Below, piece by piece: positions 20,609 through 28,026 of a stretch of 52,120 bases of DNA (its first letter is position 1; each line of letters starts with the position of its first letter). Origin of the DNA: Knoellia locipacati (GTDB lineage Bacteria > Actinomycetota > Actinomycetes > Actinomycetales > Dermatophilaceae). The notes below the pieces were generated by a model. It did no database searches. It had not been told where the DNA came from and was given only the letters and a program-made list of their open reading frames with translations. The translations under genes and the position numbers were made by a program. Where the stretch lies: the NCBI RefSeq assembly GCF_007992835.1, contig NZ_BKBA01000014.1:1-52120 (forward strand). The letters run 5' to 3'.

Positions 20609-21667
20609 ATGACCGATAGGCGTGCGGCTGCATTGGAGCTAGCGGAAGACCTACTTGCCGACTTTGAGTTGTCTCGGTTGGCACCAACGGCATTAGTGCG
20701 AAAGTCGAGTCGATTGGCCCGGCTTTTAGATGATCGCGACGTTCTGGAGTGGTTGACGCTCGAACTCAATGGCTATAGAGACGTCGTCACGGGCAAGATG
20801 CTTTCGGGCACCGCAAACTTCGCGCTCCGTACCGGTCGAGGGCACTATGACCAGGAGGAGAAAACGACGAAGTACTGGACGGACGGACTCGGGGCGATCG
20901 AGGCTCACGCTTCTGCCGCGACTGCCCACATGAAGGCGGCTGCGGATGCGCCCGTGAGTGTCAGCTCTGCGAATCCGCACCAAATCGTATCGGCGCCGAC
21001 GGGCAATGCTAGAGAGCGAACTGCTCTGTTGACGATGATCAGCCGAAACCAAGGGCTGGTGGAGGGGATTCTCGCGGCGGTACACAGCTACGTGAGCGAG
21101 AAAGAGGTAGAACTCCGTTTCGGAGCCGCGGTTGAGAGTGCTTTCGGCCAAGTGCGTAACACAGTCGATGCGAACATTGCCGAACTCGTACCTGATGCGG
21201 CGGTGAAGTTGGCGGCAGCGTTTGAAAATGCCGGATCAGACAACGCTGAAGACTGGGCGAGTTCCGCAGCAACATGCCGTCGCTTGCTGAAAGCCGTTGC
21301 CGACGCATTGCGTCCTGCTGGTCCGAAAGTCGATGGGCGGGCAATGGGTGAGGATCAGTACATCAATCGCCTCGTTGACTGGATCGTGAACAGCAGTGCT
21401 GCCGGGGAAACGAGCAGGGAAGTAGTCAAGCGGGATTTGGAGTACCTGGGTAATAGGCTCGATGCTCTTGCAGGTGCTGGGCACAAGGGTGCGCATTCTG
21501 AGGTGACGCGGTATGAAGCTTCGCGGTTCATCACCGGCACCTATCTGCTCATTGGCGACATTCTGCAACTGCGGCCGGACGGTATCAAAGAGACAGCGGA
21601 TGAGGTTGTCGAGGTGGACGGAGCGGACTGGCCGCCTCAAGATCGCCAGCCGGACGTCTTGACTTGA
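20609..21667 (+). CDS. AbiTii-domain protein
   Basis: 352 residues. The N-terminal 55 residues (ALELAEDLLADFELSR, SSRLARLLDDRDVLEWLTLELNGY) match the AbiTii pattern, a small helical domain ending in a W/L-ELNGY motif and named after a lactococcal abortive-infection protein. The rest is mostly helical, with a long middle region (about 120-220) and a C-terminal segment GHKGAHSEVTRYEASRFITGTYLLIGDI that resembles a helical dimerisation or HEPN-like end; I cannot name it. ATG 20609 was chosen because AGGGGG lies 6 nt upstream. It is the first gene inside the island and is transcribed away from the tadA stump. A phage-defence role is inferred from family name and neighbours only. Confidence 0.7.
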   Translation: MTDRRAAALELAEDLLADFELSRLAPTALVRKSSRLARLLDDRDVLEWLTLELNGYRDVVTGKMLSGTANFALRTGRGHYDQEEKTTKYWTDGLGAIEAHASAATAHMKAAADAPVSVSSANPHQIVSAPTGNARERTALLTMISRNQGLVEGILAAVHSYVSEKEVELRFGAAVESAFGQVRNTVDANIAELVPDAAVKLAAAFENAGSDNAEDWASSAATCRRLLKAVADALRPAGPKVDGRAMGEDQYINRLVDWIVNSSAAGETSREVVKRDLEYLGNRLDALAGAGHKGAHSEVTRYEASRFITGTYLLIGDILQLRPDGIKETADEVVEVDGADWPPQDRQPDVLT

Positions 21668-22198
21668 AATAGCAACACAACTCGTCTGGGGCTCGGGCAG
21701 GGGTGGGCGTCGTCCCATAGCGGCGGTCGTGAGGTGCCGGGGGAGCCGGTCAAGGGCGCGCAGCGGCGTAGCGGACCCTTGACGGGCGGCGGAGGCATCG
21801 GAGACTGGTGCTGGGGGACGGCAACCGCCGAAGGCGACCTAGAAGCCGTACTGAGTTGGTCCCATTACGCCGAAGTTGTCGCAGTGCGTGCAGGTGAAGG
21901 GACCCTCGTGAACTATTACGAAGGCCGCCAAGAGGCGCACCCTGGCAAAGGTGCAGGGTGGCAACCTCTTTGCTGAACGTTCGTGGCGCGCCAAAGCCCC
22001 AGTGAACCGGCGCGCGAGCGAGTCAGTCTTGCCCCCAGATCGGAGTTCGGTGGTCGTTGAGGCCCGTCAGCCGTGCAAGCCGCCGTTGTCGAGTGCACCT
22101 CGGGCCGCGTTGGCCTTCGACGGTCAAGGCCAGTAGCGCTTCACCCCGAACTGTCTTGCCCTTCGTGGCGCGGCATGGCCTTCCCGCGCGCCTAGTGG
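21668..22198. other. 530-bp non-coding stretch with hairpins
   Basis: No gene I trust. An 80-codon plus-strand frame (21734-21976, GTG start) lacks a ribosome site and recognisable features. Two clear hairpins are present: GTCAAGGG/CCCTTGAC (21749-21783) and TGGCCTT/AAGGCCA (22111-22132). The region separates the convergent AbiTii and SLATT genes and may hold their terminators, a small RNA or a decayed gene. Confidence 0.4.
21749..21783. other. inverted repeat with 19-nt loop
   Basis: Perfect 8-bp arms GTCAAGGG (21749-21756) and CCCTTGAC (21776-21783) around a GC-rich loop. They lie 80 nt after the AbiTii gene. A terminator or a structured RNA element are both possible. Confidence 0.4.
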
Positions 22199-22750
22199 CT
22201 AGGCGCGGTCGTCTGGGCCTAGCAAGTGCCGATACTCGTCCTGCGTAAAACTGAGTTCTTCAGCACCCCGGAGTGCCTCACGCGCGAGCATGTACGCCTT
22301 GGCGCTTGTTGGCGGTGCCGCCCGTTCAAGGTGACTGAGTTCTCGAGCCAAGGCGTCCCGCCGCGCTCGAAGCTCGTCGATACCTTGGTCTCCGACCTCA
22401 GCGTCGGCGATGAGGCGGCGATACTCGTTCCTGAGCACCAGGTACGACTTAGCCGCCAATTGGTGGCTGCTTGCCTCCGACGCCGGGTCGAACGACAACT
22501 GCAATACCGTGAACACAAACCCAACCAAGCCTGCGACGAAGGCGAGCCAAGCAGCTGGCGATGAGCGGATCAGTGGCGCGATCAGTGCTGCACCTGCGGC
22601 CAGCCCGATGACTACGACGTTGGCAACTCGTATGCGCCACGCCGAAGCCTGTTTCAGTTCCGCTTGTTTCTCGTGGGTCTTGTGCGTGTACGCGACCCTG
22701 CCAAAGGTCTCTTTGGTCTCGCGCAGAACCGCATCAGGCACCGAAGGCAC
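22199..22750 (-). CDS. SLATT-domain two-TM protein, putative CBASS effector
   Basis: 183 residues with the SLATT layout: an N-terminal helical stretch (RETKETFGRVAYTHKTHEKQAELKQ), two adjacent membrane helices (ANVVVIGLAAGAALIAPLI and AWLAFVAGLVGFVFTVLQL), then the cytoplasmic helices with LAAKSYLVLRNEYRRLIADAE. SLATT proteins are predicted pore-forming effectors that are genomically linked to nucleotide-second-messenger synthases. The gene directly follows and overlaps the CD-NTase gene. GTG at 22750 fits a GGAGAAGG site; GTG at 22741 is an alternative. Inferred role: on sensing the cyclic nucleotide it would open the membrane and stop the infected cell. Confidence 0.72.
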   Translation of the reverse strand: MPSVPDAVLRETKETFGRVAYTHKTHEKQAELKQASAWRIRVANVVVIGLAAGAALIAPLIRSSPAAWLAFVAGLVGFVFTVLQLSFDPASEASSHQLAAKSYLVLRNEYRRLIADAEVGDQGIDELRARRDALARELSHLERAAPPTSAKAYMLAREALRGAEELSFTQDEYRHLLGPDDRA

Positions 22751-23618
22751 TGCCGAACACCCTTCTCCAGTAGGCAACGTATGACGGTCCACTGTCGTCA
22801 AAGGTGCAAGCCACCTTTGCGTCGATATGGGACCGTCGCGCAGCATCTACCCAGCCGACCCCGGTTTCGATCTCCTTGCCGCCCGGTAGTGCGTAGGTCG
22901 AATAGTAGTTCGCAATCATGTGAGCCAAAAAGTCCCTGACGAGCCAGTCGTCCCACACGTGACTGCTTTGGGTGTGGTCCCACTTGCGGCGCATAAACTC
23001 GGCTGCGACCAACTCGAGTACAACCGACTTGAAAGATGCATGGTGGGCTCTGCGCCAAGCCTTCATGTATCTGATTAGACGGGAGTACTGGTCACTTGTG
23101 GCCGCATTCATCCGGAGCGCGTTGTCGAACTCGGCTCCATAGTCGGATGCCTCCCACGAGCCTCCGTTTCGCGTGACAGGGACCAAGCAGTCGGCATGGA
23201 AGTCGTCCGCACCCTCGGAGAAGAGAACTCCGGGCACGATCTCGACACTCGGCCCGGACGAGAACTGGACCACTACTACAGGACCGTCGCCGCGGATTCT
23301 CGTACGAGGGTATCGCTCAGAGAGGACGCCGCGGACCTCCTGGAGCAACGCCGACTGTCCATTGCCAGCATGTTCGTTGATCCGCGAATAAGTTCCAGAA
23401 GGCATACGAAAGACCCCGTCGACATCCGCCATCGGGTTTATTGAGGTTCCCTTCACCACTGACCCAATCAGCGTTAAGTGCGATGCCGTGGAGTTCGGGT
23501 GGAAGTGAGCACTCAGGGCCGCTTCGCACTCGAACAGTCTCTTGATCCCGACTTGCCTCTCTGAGTGCGAGGCCGACACCCTCGTGTCAAACCTCTCGAA
23601 CAACTCTGCTGTTCCCAC
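22734..23618 (-). CDS. CD-NTase (SMODS-type nucleotidyltransferase)
   Basis: 294 residues, the usual size of CBASS cyclic-oligonucleotide synthases. The polymerase-beta-like active site is visible: Gly52-Ser53 in IGSVVKGTSI, Asp65 and Asp67 in MADVDGVF, and a third acidic residue, Glu126, in SVEIVPG. The C-terminal half has RLIRYMKAWRRAHH and SFKSVVLELVAAEF, and the end WRRVFGSAFG is typical of the family. Start GTG 23618 follows GGGGGAA. Its 3' end overlaps the SLATT gene, so enzyme and candidate effector are co-translated. No Cap2/Cap3, HORMA or TRIP13 genes are adjacent, which makes this the minimal two-gene layout. The nucleotide product cannot be predicted from this. Confidence 0.8.
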   Translation of the reverse strand: MGTAELFERFDTRVSASHSERQVGIKRLFECEAALSAHFHPNSTASHLTLIGSVVKGTSINPMADVDGVFRMPSGTYSRINEHAGNGQSALLQEVRGVLSERYPRTRIRGDGPVVVVQFSSGPSVEIVPGVLFSEGADDFHADCLVPVTRNGGSWEASDYGAEFDNALRMNAATSDQYSRLIRYMKAWRRAHHASFKSVVLELVAAEFMRRKWDHTQSSHVWDDWLVRDFLAHMIANYYSTYALPGGKEIETGVGWVDAARRSHIDAKVACTFDDSGPSYVAYWRRVFGSAFGA

Positions 23619-23760
23619 GCTTCCCCCAGTCCCGCCGCACTTGTGTTTCAGCCATCATGCCGCCCAGATCGAGCGACGATGTCACAACTCCGCTGAACTT
23701 ACGAGGGATGTGCAAAGGCTATGCGGCGTGTCGATCTGGCTCGTGTGCCACGCTCGCAGC

Positions 23761-24069
23761 ATGTCGGACCCTCTTCAGTCCCTTCGGGATGCTCTCGCCC
23801 TGACGACCAACGCGATGCATGATCGTGAGACCGGGAGCCCGTGGACAGAGACTCTGCTGCTGGCTCGCGAGTTGGAAGCGACTGGCCGCGTTGACGAGGT
23901 TCTGTTGGCCCAATCGCACCTCACCCTCAGCCTCCTCGACTACATCGCCCAATTAACAATCGGCGCTGACGCGGAAGGGATCACCCTTAGCGGCATCCCT
24001 GGCGGCACGTCTCCGGGGAACCTGCTCAAGGAGTTCGGACGCCAGCTCCTCGAAGCCGAGCCGGGGTAG
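23761..24069 (+). CDS. hypothetical protein of 102 residues
   Basis: I do not recognise a family. The protein is small, acidic and mostly helical (SDPLQSLRDALALTTNAM, ETLLLARELEATGRVDEVLLAQSHLTLSLLDYIAQLTIG) with a Gly-rich turn near residue 80 and a final helix LLKEFGRQLLEA. It has no signal peptide or membrane segment. The ATG at 23761 has no evident ribosome site. It is divergent from the CD-NTase gene and 40 bp upstream of a frameshifted hypothetical, with which it probably forms a transcription unit. Confidence 0.55.
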   Translation: MSDPLQSLRDALALTTNAMHDRETGSPWTETLLLARELEATGRVDEVLLAQSHLTLSLLDYIAQLTIGADAEGITLSGIPGGTSPGNLLKEFGRQLLEAEPG

Positions 24070-24109
24070 TTCCGAACTGTGAGCGGAACGGGCTAGCCAC
24101 CTCGCGGCG

Positions 24110-24858
24110 ATGCGCAACACCTACCCCACGCTAGATGGATGGCGAGAGCGCGTACGTCGAGCGTCACTGGCACAACCCGGTTCGTTGCTGGCCGCCGATG
24201 GCAAGGCGTGGCCACCAAATCCTTTGGCAGATTGCGCGGCCGCTTGCCTCACGGCCGCTGTGGATCATCTTCAGGCAGTTCGTGTCCTATCGGACGAATC
24301 CAAGTCTCTCCACCCACTAGCCACCTACAGCTTGACCCGCGGCGCTCTGCTCAGCGCGGCGACGTCCGTTTGGCTGCTCGCCCCACCTGAACCAGAAGAA
24401 CGGCAGAAGCGGGGCCGCGCTTACGCCGACCACCTGCTCATGCGTCGGCAGGAATGGAACGCCGAGATCCGAACTGCTCCTGGCGTGAATTGGCGGCGTT
24501 TGGCAACCGTTCAACGTGCGCTAGTGCTCCGCCGCCATGGCGTCCGCGTATATGCCGGTAGTCACCGCGGGTTATCAATGCCCAGCCCGACCGCCCTTGT
24601 CGGCAAGGCCGCATCGACTGTGTTCGCGACCGAACCTGCGGTAGCGACTGAGATACGCGCGCAGTGGCGTGCCACTAGCAGCGACGCACATGGCCTCGTC
24701 TGGGGGCATTGACTCGCTCCCACACGGACACCGGACCATCTGGCGACTTGCATGAGTTTGCGATCGCTGGTGAGGTCGCTGAAGTTGTTTCGCACTACCG
24801 CGCCGCCTTCCTTCTGACTCGCTGGGGTTGGGCCCGCTTCCATGTGCTGGGAACGTGA
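24110..24858 (+). pseudogene. frameshifted hypothetical protein
   Basis: The first frame gives 200 residues ending ATSSDAHGLVWGH. Reading on in the next frame gives ALTRSHTDTGPSGDLHEFAIAG and a normal-looking helical end, LLTRWGWARFHVLGT, that stops at 24858. The change point is a run of five G at 24702-24706; one more G would join LVWG to ALTR in frame. The intact product would be about 248 residues, largely helical, with a conserved-looking SSDAHG motif. The family is not recognised. The lesion could be a true mutation or a homopolymer sequencing error. It follows the 102-residue hypothetical on the same strand. Confidence 0.65.
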
Positions 24859-24887
24859 ACACCAACTCGATCTTGCTTGGGGCCCGA

Positions 24888-24901
24888 CGGGTAGCTACCC
24901 G
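24888..24901. promoter_or_regulatory. perfect 14-bp palindrome
   Basis: CGGGTAGCTACCCG, with no spacer, lies in the 211-bp gap between the frameshifted hypothetical and the membrane-protein gene at 25070. A dimeric regulator or recombinase site is possible; nothing else in the gap was identified. Confidence 0.4.
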
Positions 24902-25069
24902 AGCACTTGGGGGCCGAGGCTCACGAGAGACCGCGACACACGCCCGATTCAGATGTTCGGTAAGTCGCGGGCCCCGTTCACTGCTATCGCCTCCCCGGCC
25001 ATGTTCTTAGTGCGCTCAACGTCACCGAACTTCGCGATGTAGACGCATGACGGATGCGAAGATGCCCGG

Positions 25070-25522
25070 GTGAGCGATCTAGACGCCTGGGTAGACAAGC
25101 TTGAGGCAGAGGAGTTGTCGCAGGCGCGGGGCCGGGCCGATTCGGCCAAGCTTGTCGCCACGTTTGCGGCGGCTATCGCGGCAACCCTCGTAGGTACCCA
25201 GATGCAGGTGCGCGCCGCCAATGGGATGACCGTGTGGGATGTGGTGGCCGTCGCGGCCTTCGGGCTTAGCGCTCTGTTGGCACTGACTGTCGTGCTGTTG
25301 GACCAGTTGGCGATCGTCAACGTAGAGAGCGTGCTGGCCACGGAACGCACCCTGCGCAACCCAACCGATCCAGAGCTCATATCGGCCCTGCGGGTGGCGT
25401 CGTCGGCGATCACCAAGGACAACCGACGGGTTCTGCGCTGGGTGAAGGTGGCACTGTTCCTCCAACTGGCCGCGGCGAGTGGAGCGTCCGTAGTAGCCGT
25501 GCTGGTCACTTGGGGCGGATGA
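25070..25522 (+). CDS. membrane protein of unknown function, possible partner of the next gene
   Basis: 150 residues. A charged N-terminal helix (MSDLDAWVDKLEAEELSQARGRADSAK) is followed by three hydrophobic segments: LVATFAAAIAATLVG, VWDVVAVAAFGLSALLALTVVLL and VKVALFLQLAAASGASVVAVLV. A charged cytoplasmic loop (about 75-125) separates the last two. The GTG start at 25070 is the only good option and has little ribosome-site support. The layout (soluble helix, two close TM helices, loop, TM) recalls small membrane effectors of nucleotide-signalling defence systems, but I see no diagnostic motif. It is 7 bp upstream of the next gene, so they are probably co-transcribed. Confidence 0.6.
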   Translation: MSDLDAWVDKLEAEELSQARGRADSAKLVATFAAAIAATLVGTQMQVRAANGMTVWDVVAVAAFGLSALLALTVVLLDQLAIVNVESVLATERTLRNPTDPELISALRVASSAITKDNRRVLRWVKVALFLQLAAASGASVVAVLVTWGG

Positions 25523-25529
25523 TGAGCAC

Positions 25530-26330
25530 ATGAGTGAAGCCCGATGGCAAGAGCCAAACGAGGCTGAATCGCTGTTCCGGATCGTGGGCTGGGGCCTCAA
25601 GCGTCTGCCAGGTCAAAAGAAGCGCAGGCTACTAGCGGTGCAGGAGGCAGCTGACTTTCGCAAGTCGTTGTCGTCGTTCGCTCCCACCCCGGATGCTGAG
25701 GATCAAACCGCAGGGGAACCCGTAGCAAGCCACAGCGACGAGCCGCCTGCGCGCACGTTGATCTCCGACGAGCCGCCTGCGCACACGTTGATCTCCGACG
25801 AGCCACGTGCGCGCAGTTTGAGGCCCGGCGACCAGATATTGCAAGCACTCAAAGAGCACCTTGAGGCGACTCGGGCCCTACATGTGGACTGGGCAGAGCA
25901 ACGAGGCCTGGATCTGGTGGCACTCGCCCCATCGGTGAGTCCGGCGAGCCTCCTCGCGTACCAGTACAGGGCGCCGCGTCGAAGCGAACCGGATGCCCCT
26001 CTGGTTGCGCCCGTGGACGCTTGGTATATGCCGATCCCTTACAACGCGAACACGATGTTTCTCTTTGGTGCAGGCGATGAACACTCATACGCGGTGGCCG
26101 GGAGCGGCACCGGGAACCGCTCAGAGGTCAACGCAGAGATCAGAATGCTCCGCGACTTCGAGTATCACTATCGCGAGTGGCTCACGCGGTGGGTCGACGA
26201 GACGGAGACCAGTCTGCGGACCTTTGGGGTCAAGTCGCTGCCTCCTCACTTGGTCCGCATCCGTGAACTTTTGGCGACTTGGCCGTTCGAGACAGCACCC
26301 GACGACTCCTCCAAGAAGCGCCGACGGTAG
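25530..26330 (+). CDS. hypothetical protein with internal decapeptide repeats
   Basis: 266 residues, no recognised family. Residues 1-50 are basic and helical (WGLKRLPGQKKRRLLAVQEA). Residues 69-98 are three tandem decapeptides of the type SDEPPARTLI. From about 100 there is a soluble domain with EHLEATRALHVDWAEQRGLDLVALAPS, then AWYMPIPYNANTMFLFGAGDEHSYAVAG, and FEYHYREWLTRWVDETE. It ends in SSKKRRR. The ATG at 25530 lies 7 bp after the membrane-protein stop. The repeats look like a hinge between the basic N-terminus and the globular part. A two-component membrane/soluble unit with the upstream gene is inferred from spacing only. Confidence 0.6.
   Translation: MSEARWQEPNEAESLFRIVGWGLKRLPGQKKRRLLAVQEAADFRKSLSSFAPTPDAEDQTAGEPVASHSDEPPARTLISDEPPAHTLISDEPRARSLRPGDQILQALKEHLEATRALHVDWAEQRGLDLVALAPSVSPASLLAYQYRAPRRSEPDAPLVAPVDAWYMPIPYNANTMFLFGAGDEHSYAVAGSGTGNRSEVNAEIRMLRDFEYHYREWLTRWVDETETSLRTFGVKSLPPHLVRIRELLATWPFETAPDDSSKKRRR
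25734..25823 (+). repeat. three tandem 30-bp repeats inside a coding region
   Basis: Units at 25734-25763, 25764-25793 and 25794-25823 encode SDEPPARTLI, SDEPPAHTLI and SDEPRARSLR. The first two are nearly identical at DNA level and the third has diverged, which suggests recent duplication by slippage or recombination. Confidence 0.85.
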
Positions 26331-26505
26331 AGCTTGAGCGGGGGCCGGCGCGCCCTAGAGGGACACGTCGTTTAGGTCCTACATCACTGGTACGTCGCGG
26401 CATAGCCGAGGCTCCTGCGGTACGCGCTGAAGTGATAGGCGGAAGGTCGCCAGTCGTTCGCCCAGCAGCGCTGGCAGAACAGGCATGCGTGCACGCTTGT
26501 GACCA

Positions 26506-27062
26506 TCAGCGCGATCTCCTTCTGCCACCGGCCTCCAAGGTCGAGCGGCGCCCCGCCTCTCCGAGAGCGTCGCACTCGGCCTGCGTCAGACAGCGTGCGG
26601 CGATCGGCAAGAGCCGTTCCTCCTCGGCGTCGAGGTGCTCGACGAGGTGGACGTAGAGGGTGTCGAGCACGTCGGCGACCTCGTCGCGCAGCGCAGCGTC
26701 GTCCGCCGCGCGAAGCCGGGGCGGGCGGCGTCGACCTTGGCGAGGAGCGCGTCGACCCGCTCGTGCTGGGACTCCATGAGGTGCACGACCGGCGCCAGTT
26801 CCTCGGGCACGCGCTCGAGCAGGACCGGCCACAGCAGCTCGTCCTCGATGGTGTGGTGCTGGTGCAGCGTGCGGCGCAGGAAGTCGAGGTGGTCGACGAC
26901 GACCCCCGCACGCTCGAGGTCGCGGTCGGGGATGCCCCGCACGAGCCCGCCCGCGAGCCGGAGCTCGCGACGGAAGTAGGTGTGGATGGTCGGCATCGCA
27001 CTGGTGTCGACCAGGGGACGCTCGGACGTCGGGGCGTCGTCGGCGTGGGGTGTCGTGGTCAT
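26506..27062 (-). pseudogene. hemerythrin-like protein, frameshifted and C-terminally truncated
   Basis: The start is sound: ATG 27062 follows GAGGAG. The protein has the histidine/glutamate pattern of a hemerythrin-type iron-binding helix bundle: IHTYFRRELRLAGG, HHTIEDELLWPVL, HLMESQHERVD, and later HLVEHLDAEEERLLP. Between DAARPGF and AADDAALRDEVADVL (about 26717) the frame changes, consistent with one lost base. After CLTQAECDALGEAGRRST the sequence becomes dissimilar to what I know of the family, which normally continues for about 55 more residues with a GDPEV/APAPVR-like tail. This point, about 26540, is the right edge of the foreign island. The product, if any, would be non-functional. 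Confidence 0.75.
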
Positions 27063-27194
27063 CGGGTGCTCCTCTGGTGGGTCGGTCAGGGTGACGACTC
27101 CACGGTCGGGGGCTGGTCTTGCAGCGCGCTTGCGACGTGGTTGCAGGCTTCCGAGCCCCGGCCACGCCATGATGTGCTCGTGGACACCGCGCGG

Positions 27195-27827
27195 ATGGCC
27201 CGCTCCTGGCACCTCCTCACCGCTGTCGTGACCTGGGCCGCGCTGCTGCTGCAGCTCGTGCTCATCGTCCGGGGCGGCACCGTGCTCGACGAGGTCGACC
27301 CGCCCGCGCTCGGGACGCGGCTCGTCCGCTTCATCTCGTACTTCACGGTCCTCACCAACATCCTCGTCGCGTTCACGGCGACGACGCTGGCGCTGCGCCA
27401 GGACCGCTACCCGACGTGGTGGAAGGTGCTGCGGCTCAACGCGATCATCGGCATCACCGTCACCGGCCTCGTCCACTGGTTCCTGCTCCGGCCGCTGCTC
27501 GACCTCAGCGGTGCCGACTACGTCGCCGACAAGCTGCTCCACGTCGTCGCGCCCCTGCTCGCCGTCATCGGCTGGGCCGTCTTCGGCCCGCGCGGCAAGG
27601 CCGACAAGGGCCTGCTCCTGCCCTCGCTCATCTACCCGCTCGGCTGGCTGGTCTACACGCTCGCGCGGGGCGCGTTCGCCGACTGGTACCCCTACCCGTT
27701 CCTCGACGTGAGCCTGCACGGGTACGCGCAGGCGCTGCTCGCCTGTGCCGGTGTCGCCGTGCTCTTCATCGTGCTCACCCAGGGCGCGATCTCGCTCGAC
27801 AGGCGGCTCCCGACCCGCCCACGCTGA
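27195..27827 (+). CDS. Pr6Pr-family integral membrane protein
   Basis: About 210 residues with six membrane segments. The pattern RFISYFTVLTNILVAFTATTLAL, TGLVHWFLLRPLLDL, ADKLLHVVAPLLAVIGWAVFGPRG and LIYPLGWLVYTLARGAFADWYPYPFLDV matches the FAR-17a/AIG1-like (Pr6Pr) group, whose function in bacteria is not known. ATG 27195 gives a compact N-terminus starting directly at the first helix; GTG 27180 is an in-frame alternative. It is divergent from the broken hemerythrin gene and is the first intact host gene right of the island. Two hairpins follow it. Confidence 0.75.
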   Translation: MARSWHLLTAVVTWAALLLQLVLIVRGGTVLDEVDPPALGTRLVRFISYFTVLTNILVAFTATTLALRQDRYPTWWKVLRLNAIIGITVTGLVHWFLLRPLLDLSGADYVADKLLHVVAPLLAVIGWAVFGPRGKADKGLLLPSLIYPLGWLVYTLARGAFADWYPYPFLDVSLHGYAQALLACAGVAVLFIVLTQGAISLDRRLPTRPR

Positions 27828-27830
27828 CCC

Positions 27831-27876
27831 TTTCGGGTGGTCCCGAAATGACCCGCGAAACGGCGGGGAGTTTCGC
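27831..27876 (+). terminator. two successive hairpins after the Pr6Pr gene
   Basis: TTTCGGG-TGGT-CCCGAAA (27831-27848), then GCGAAAC and GTTTCGC around an 8-nt loop (27855-27876) followed by CTTT. The arms of the two share GAAA/TTTC, so alternative pairing is possible. They act as a terminator and/or the leader of the downstream RTX gene. Confidence 0.55.
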
Positions 27877-28026
27877 CTTTCCGCAGGTGAGCGGTCTGGG
27901 CGAGGAGAACACTCGTCAGGCAGGAGTCCCGCCGCGAACCGGCGACAACGGCGTCGCCACGGCGTGGCTCCCGGAAGGGGATGCCACCATGCACCGACTC
28001 GCGTCCGACCCTCCGCAGGAGACGCC

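Larger units (their letters stand above)
20518..26540. other. foreign lower-GC defence-type island
   Basis: About 6 kb of DNA whose codon use and G+C clearly differ from both flanks: many TTG, AAT, CGA and AAA codons, and frequent A or T in third positions. It begins inside the broken tadA and ends inside the 3' part of a hemerythrin-like gene. It carries an AbiTii-domain gene, a CD-NTase/SLATT pair, two frame-linked hypotheticals (one frameshifted) and a membrane protein/repeat protein pair. None of the 29 window octamers GTATGCCG falls in it. No integrase, transposase, tRNA target or flanking direct repeat was found, so how it arrived is unclear. Confidence 0.75.

Noticed and set aside
21734-21976. 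80-codon plus-strand frame after the AbiTii gene
   Set aside because: It overlaps a strong inverted repeat and has no ribosome site or recognisable features; listed as part of the non-coding stretch.
26384-26506. 40-codon minus-strand peptide with a CLFCQRC motif
   Set aside because: It looks zinc-finger-like, but it is short, lacks a ribosome site and lies at the island junction. It is probably a gene remnant or chance.
20518-26540. integrase, transposase, tRNA attachment site or CRISPR array in the island
   Set aside because: I looked on both strands and found none. No repeat-spacer pattern and no flanking direct repeat were visible by eye.
27828-28026. c-di-AMP-type riboswitch before the RTX gene
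   Set aside because: Hairpins and a GGCGACAAC-like segment drew attention, but I could not align the conserved core, so only the hairpins are reported.
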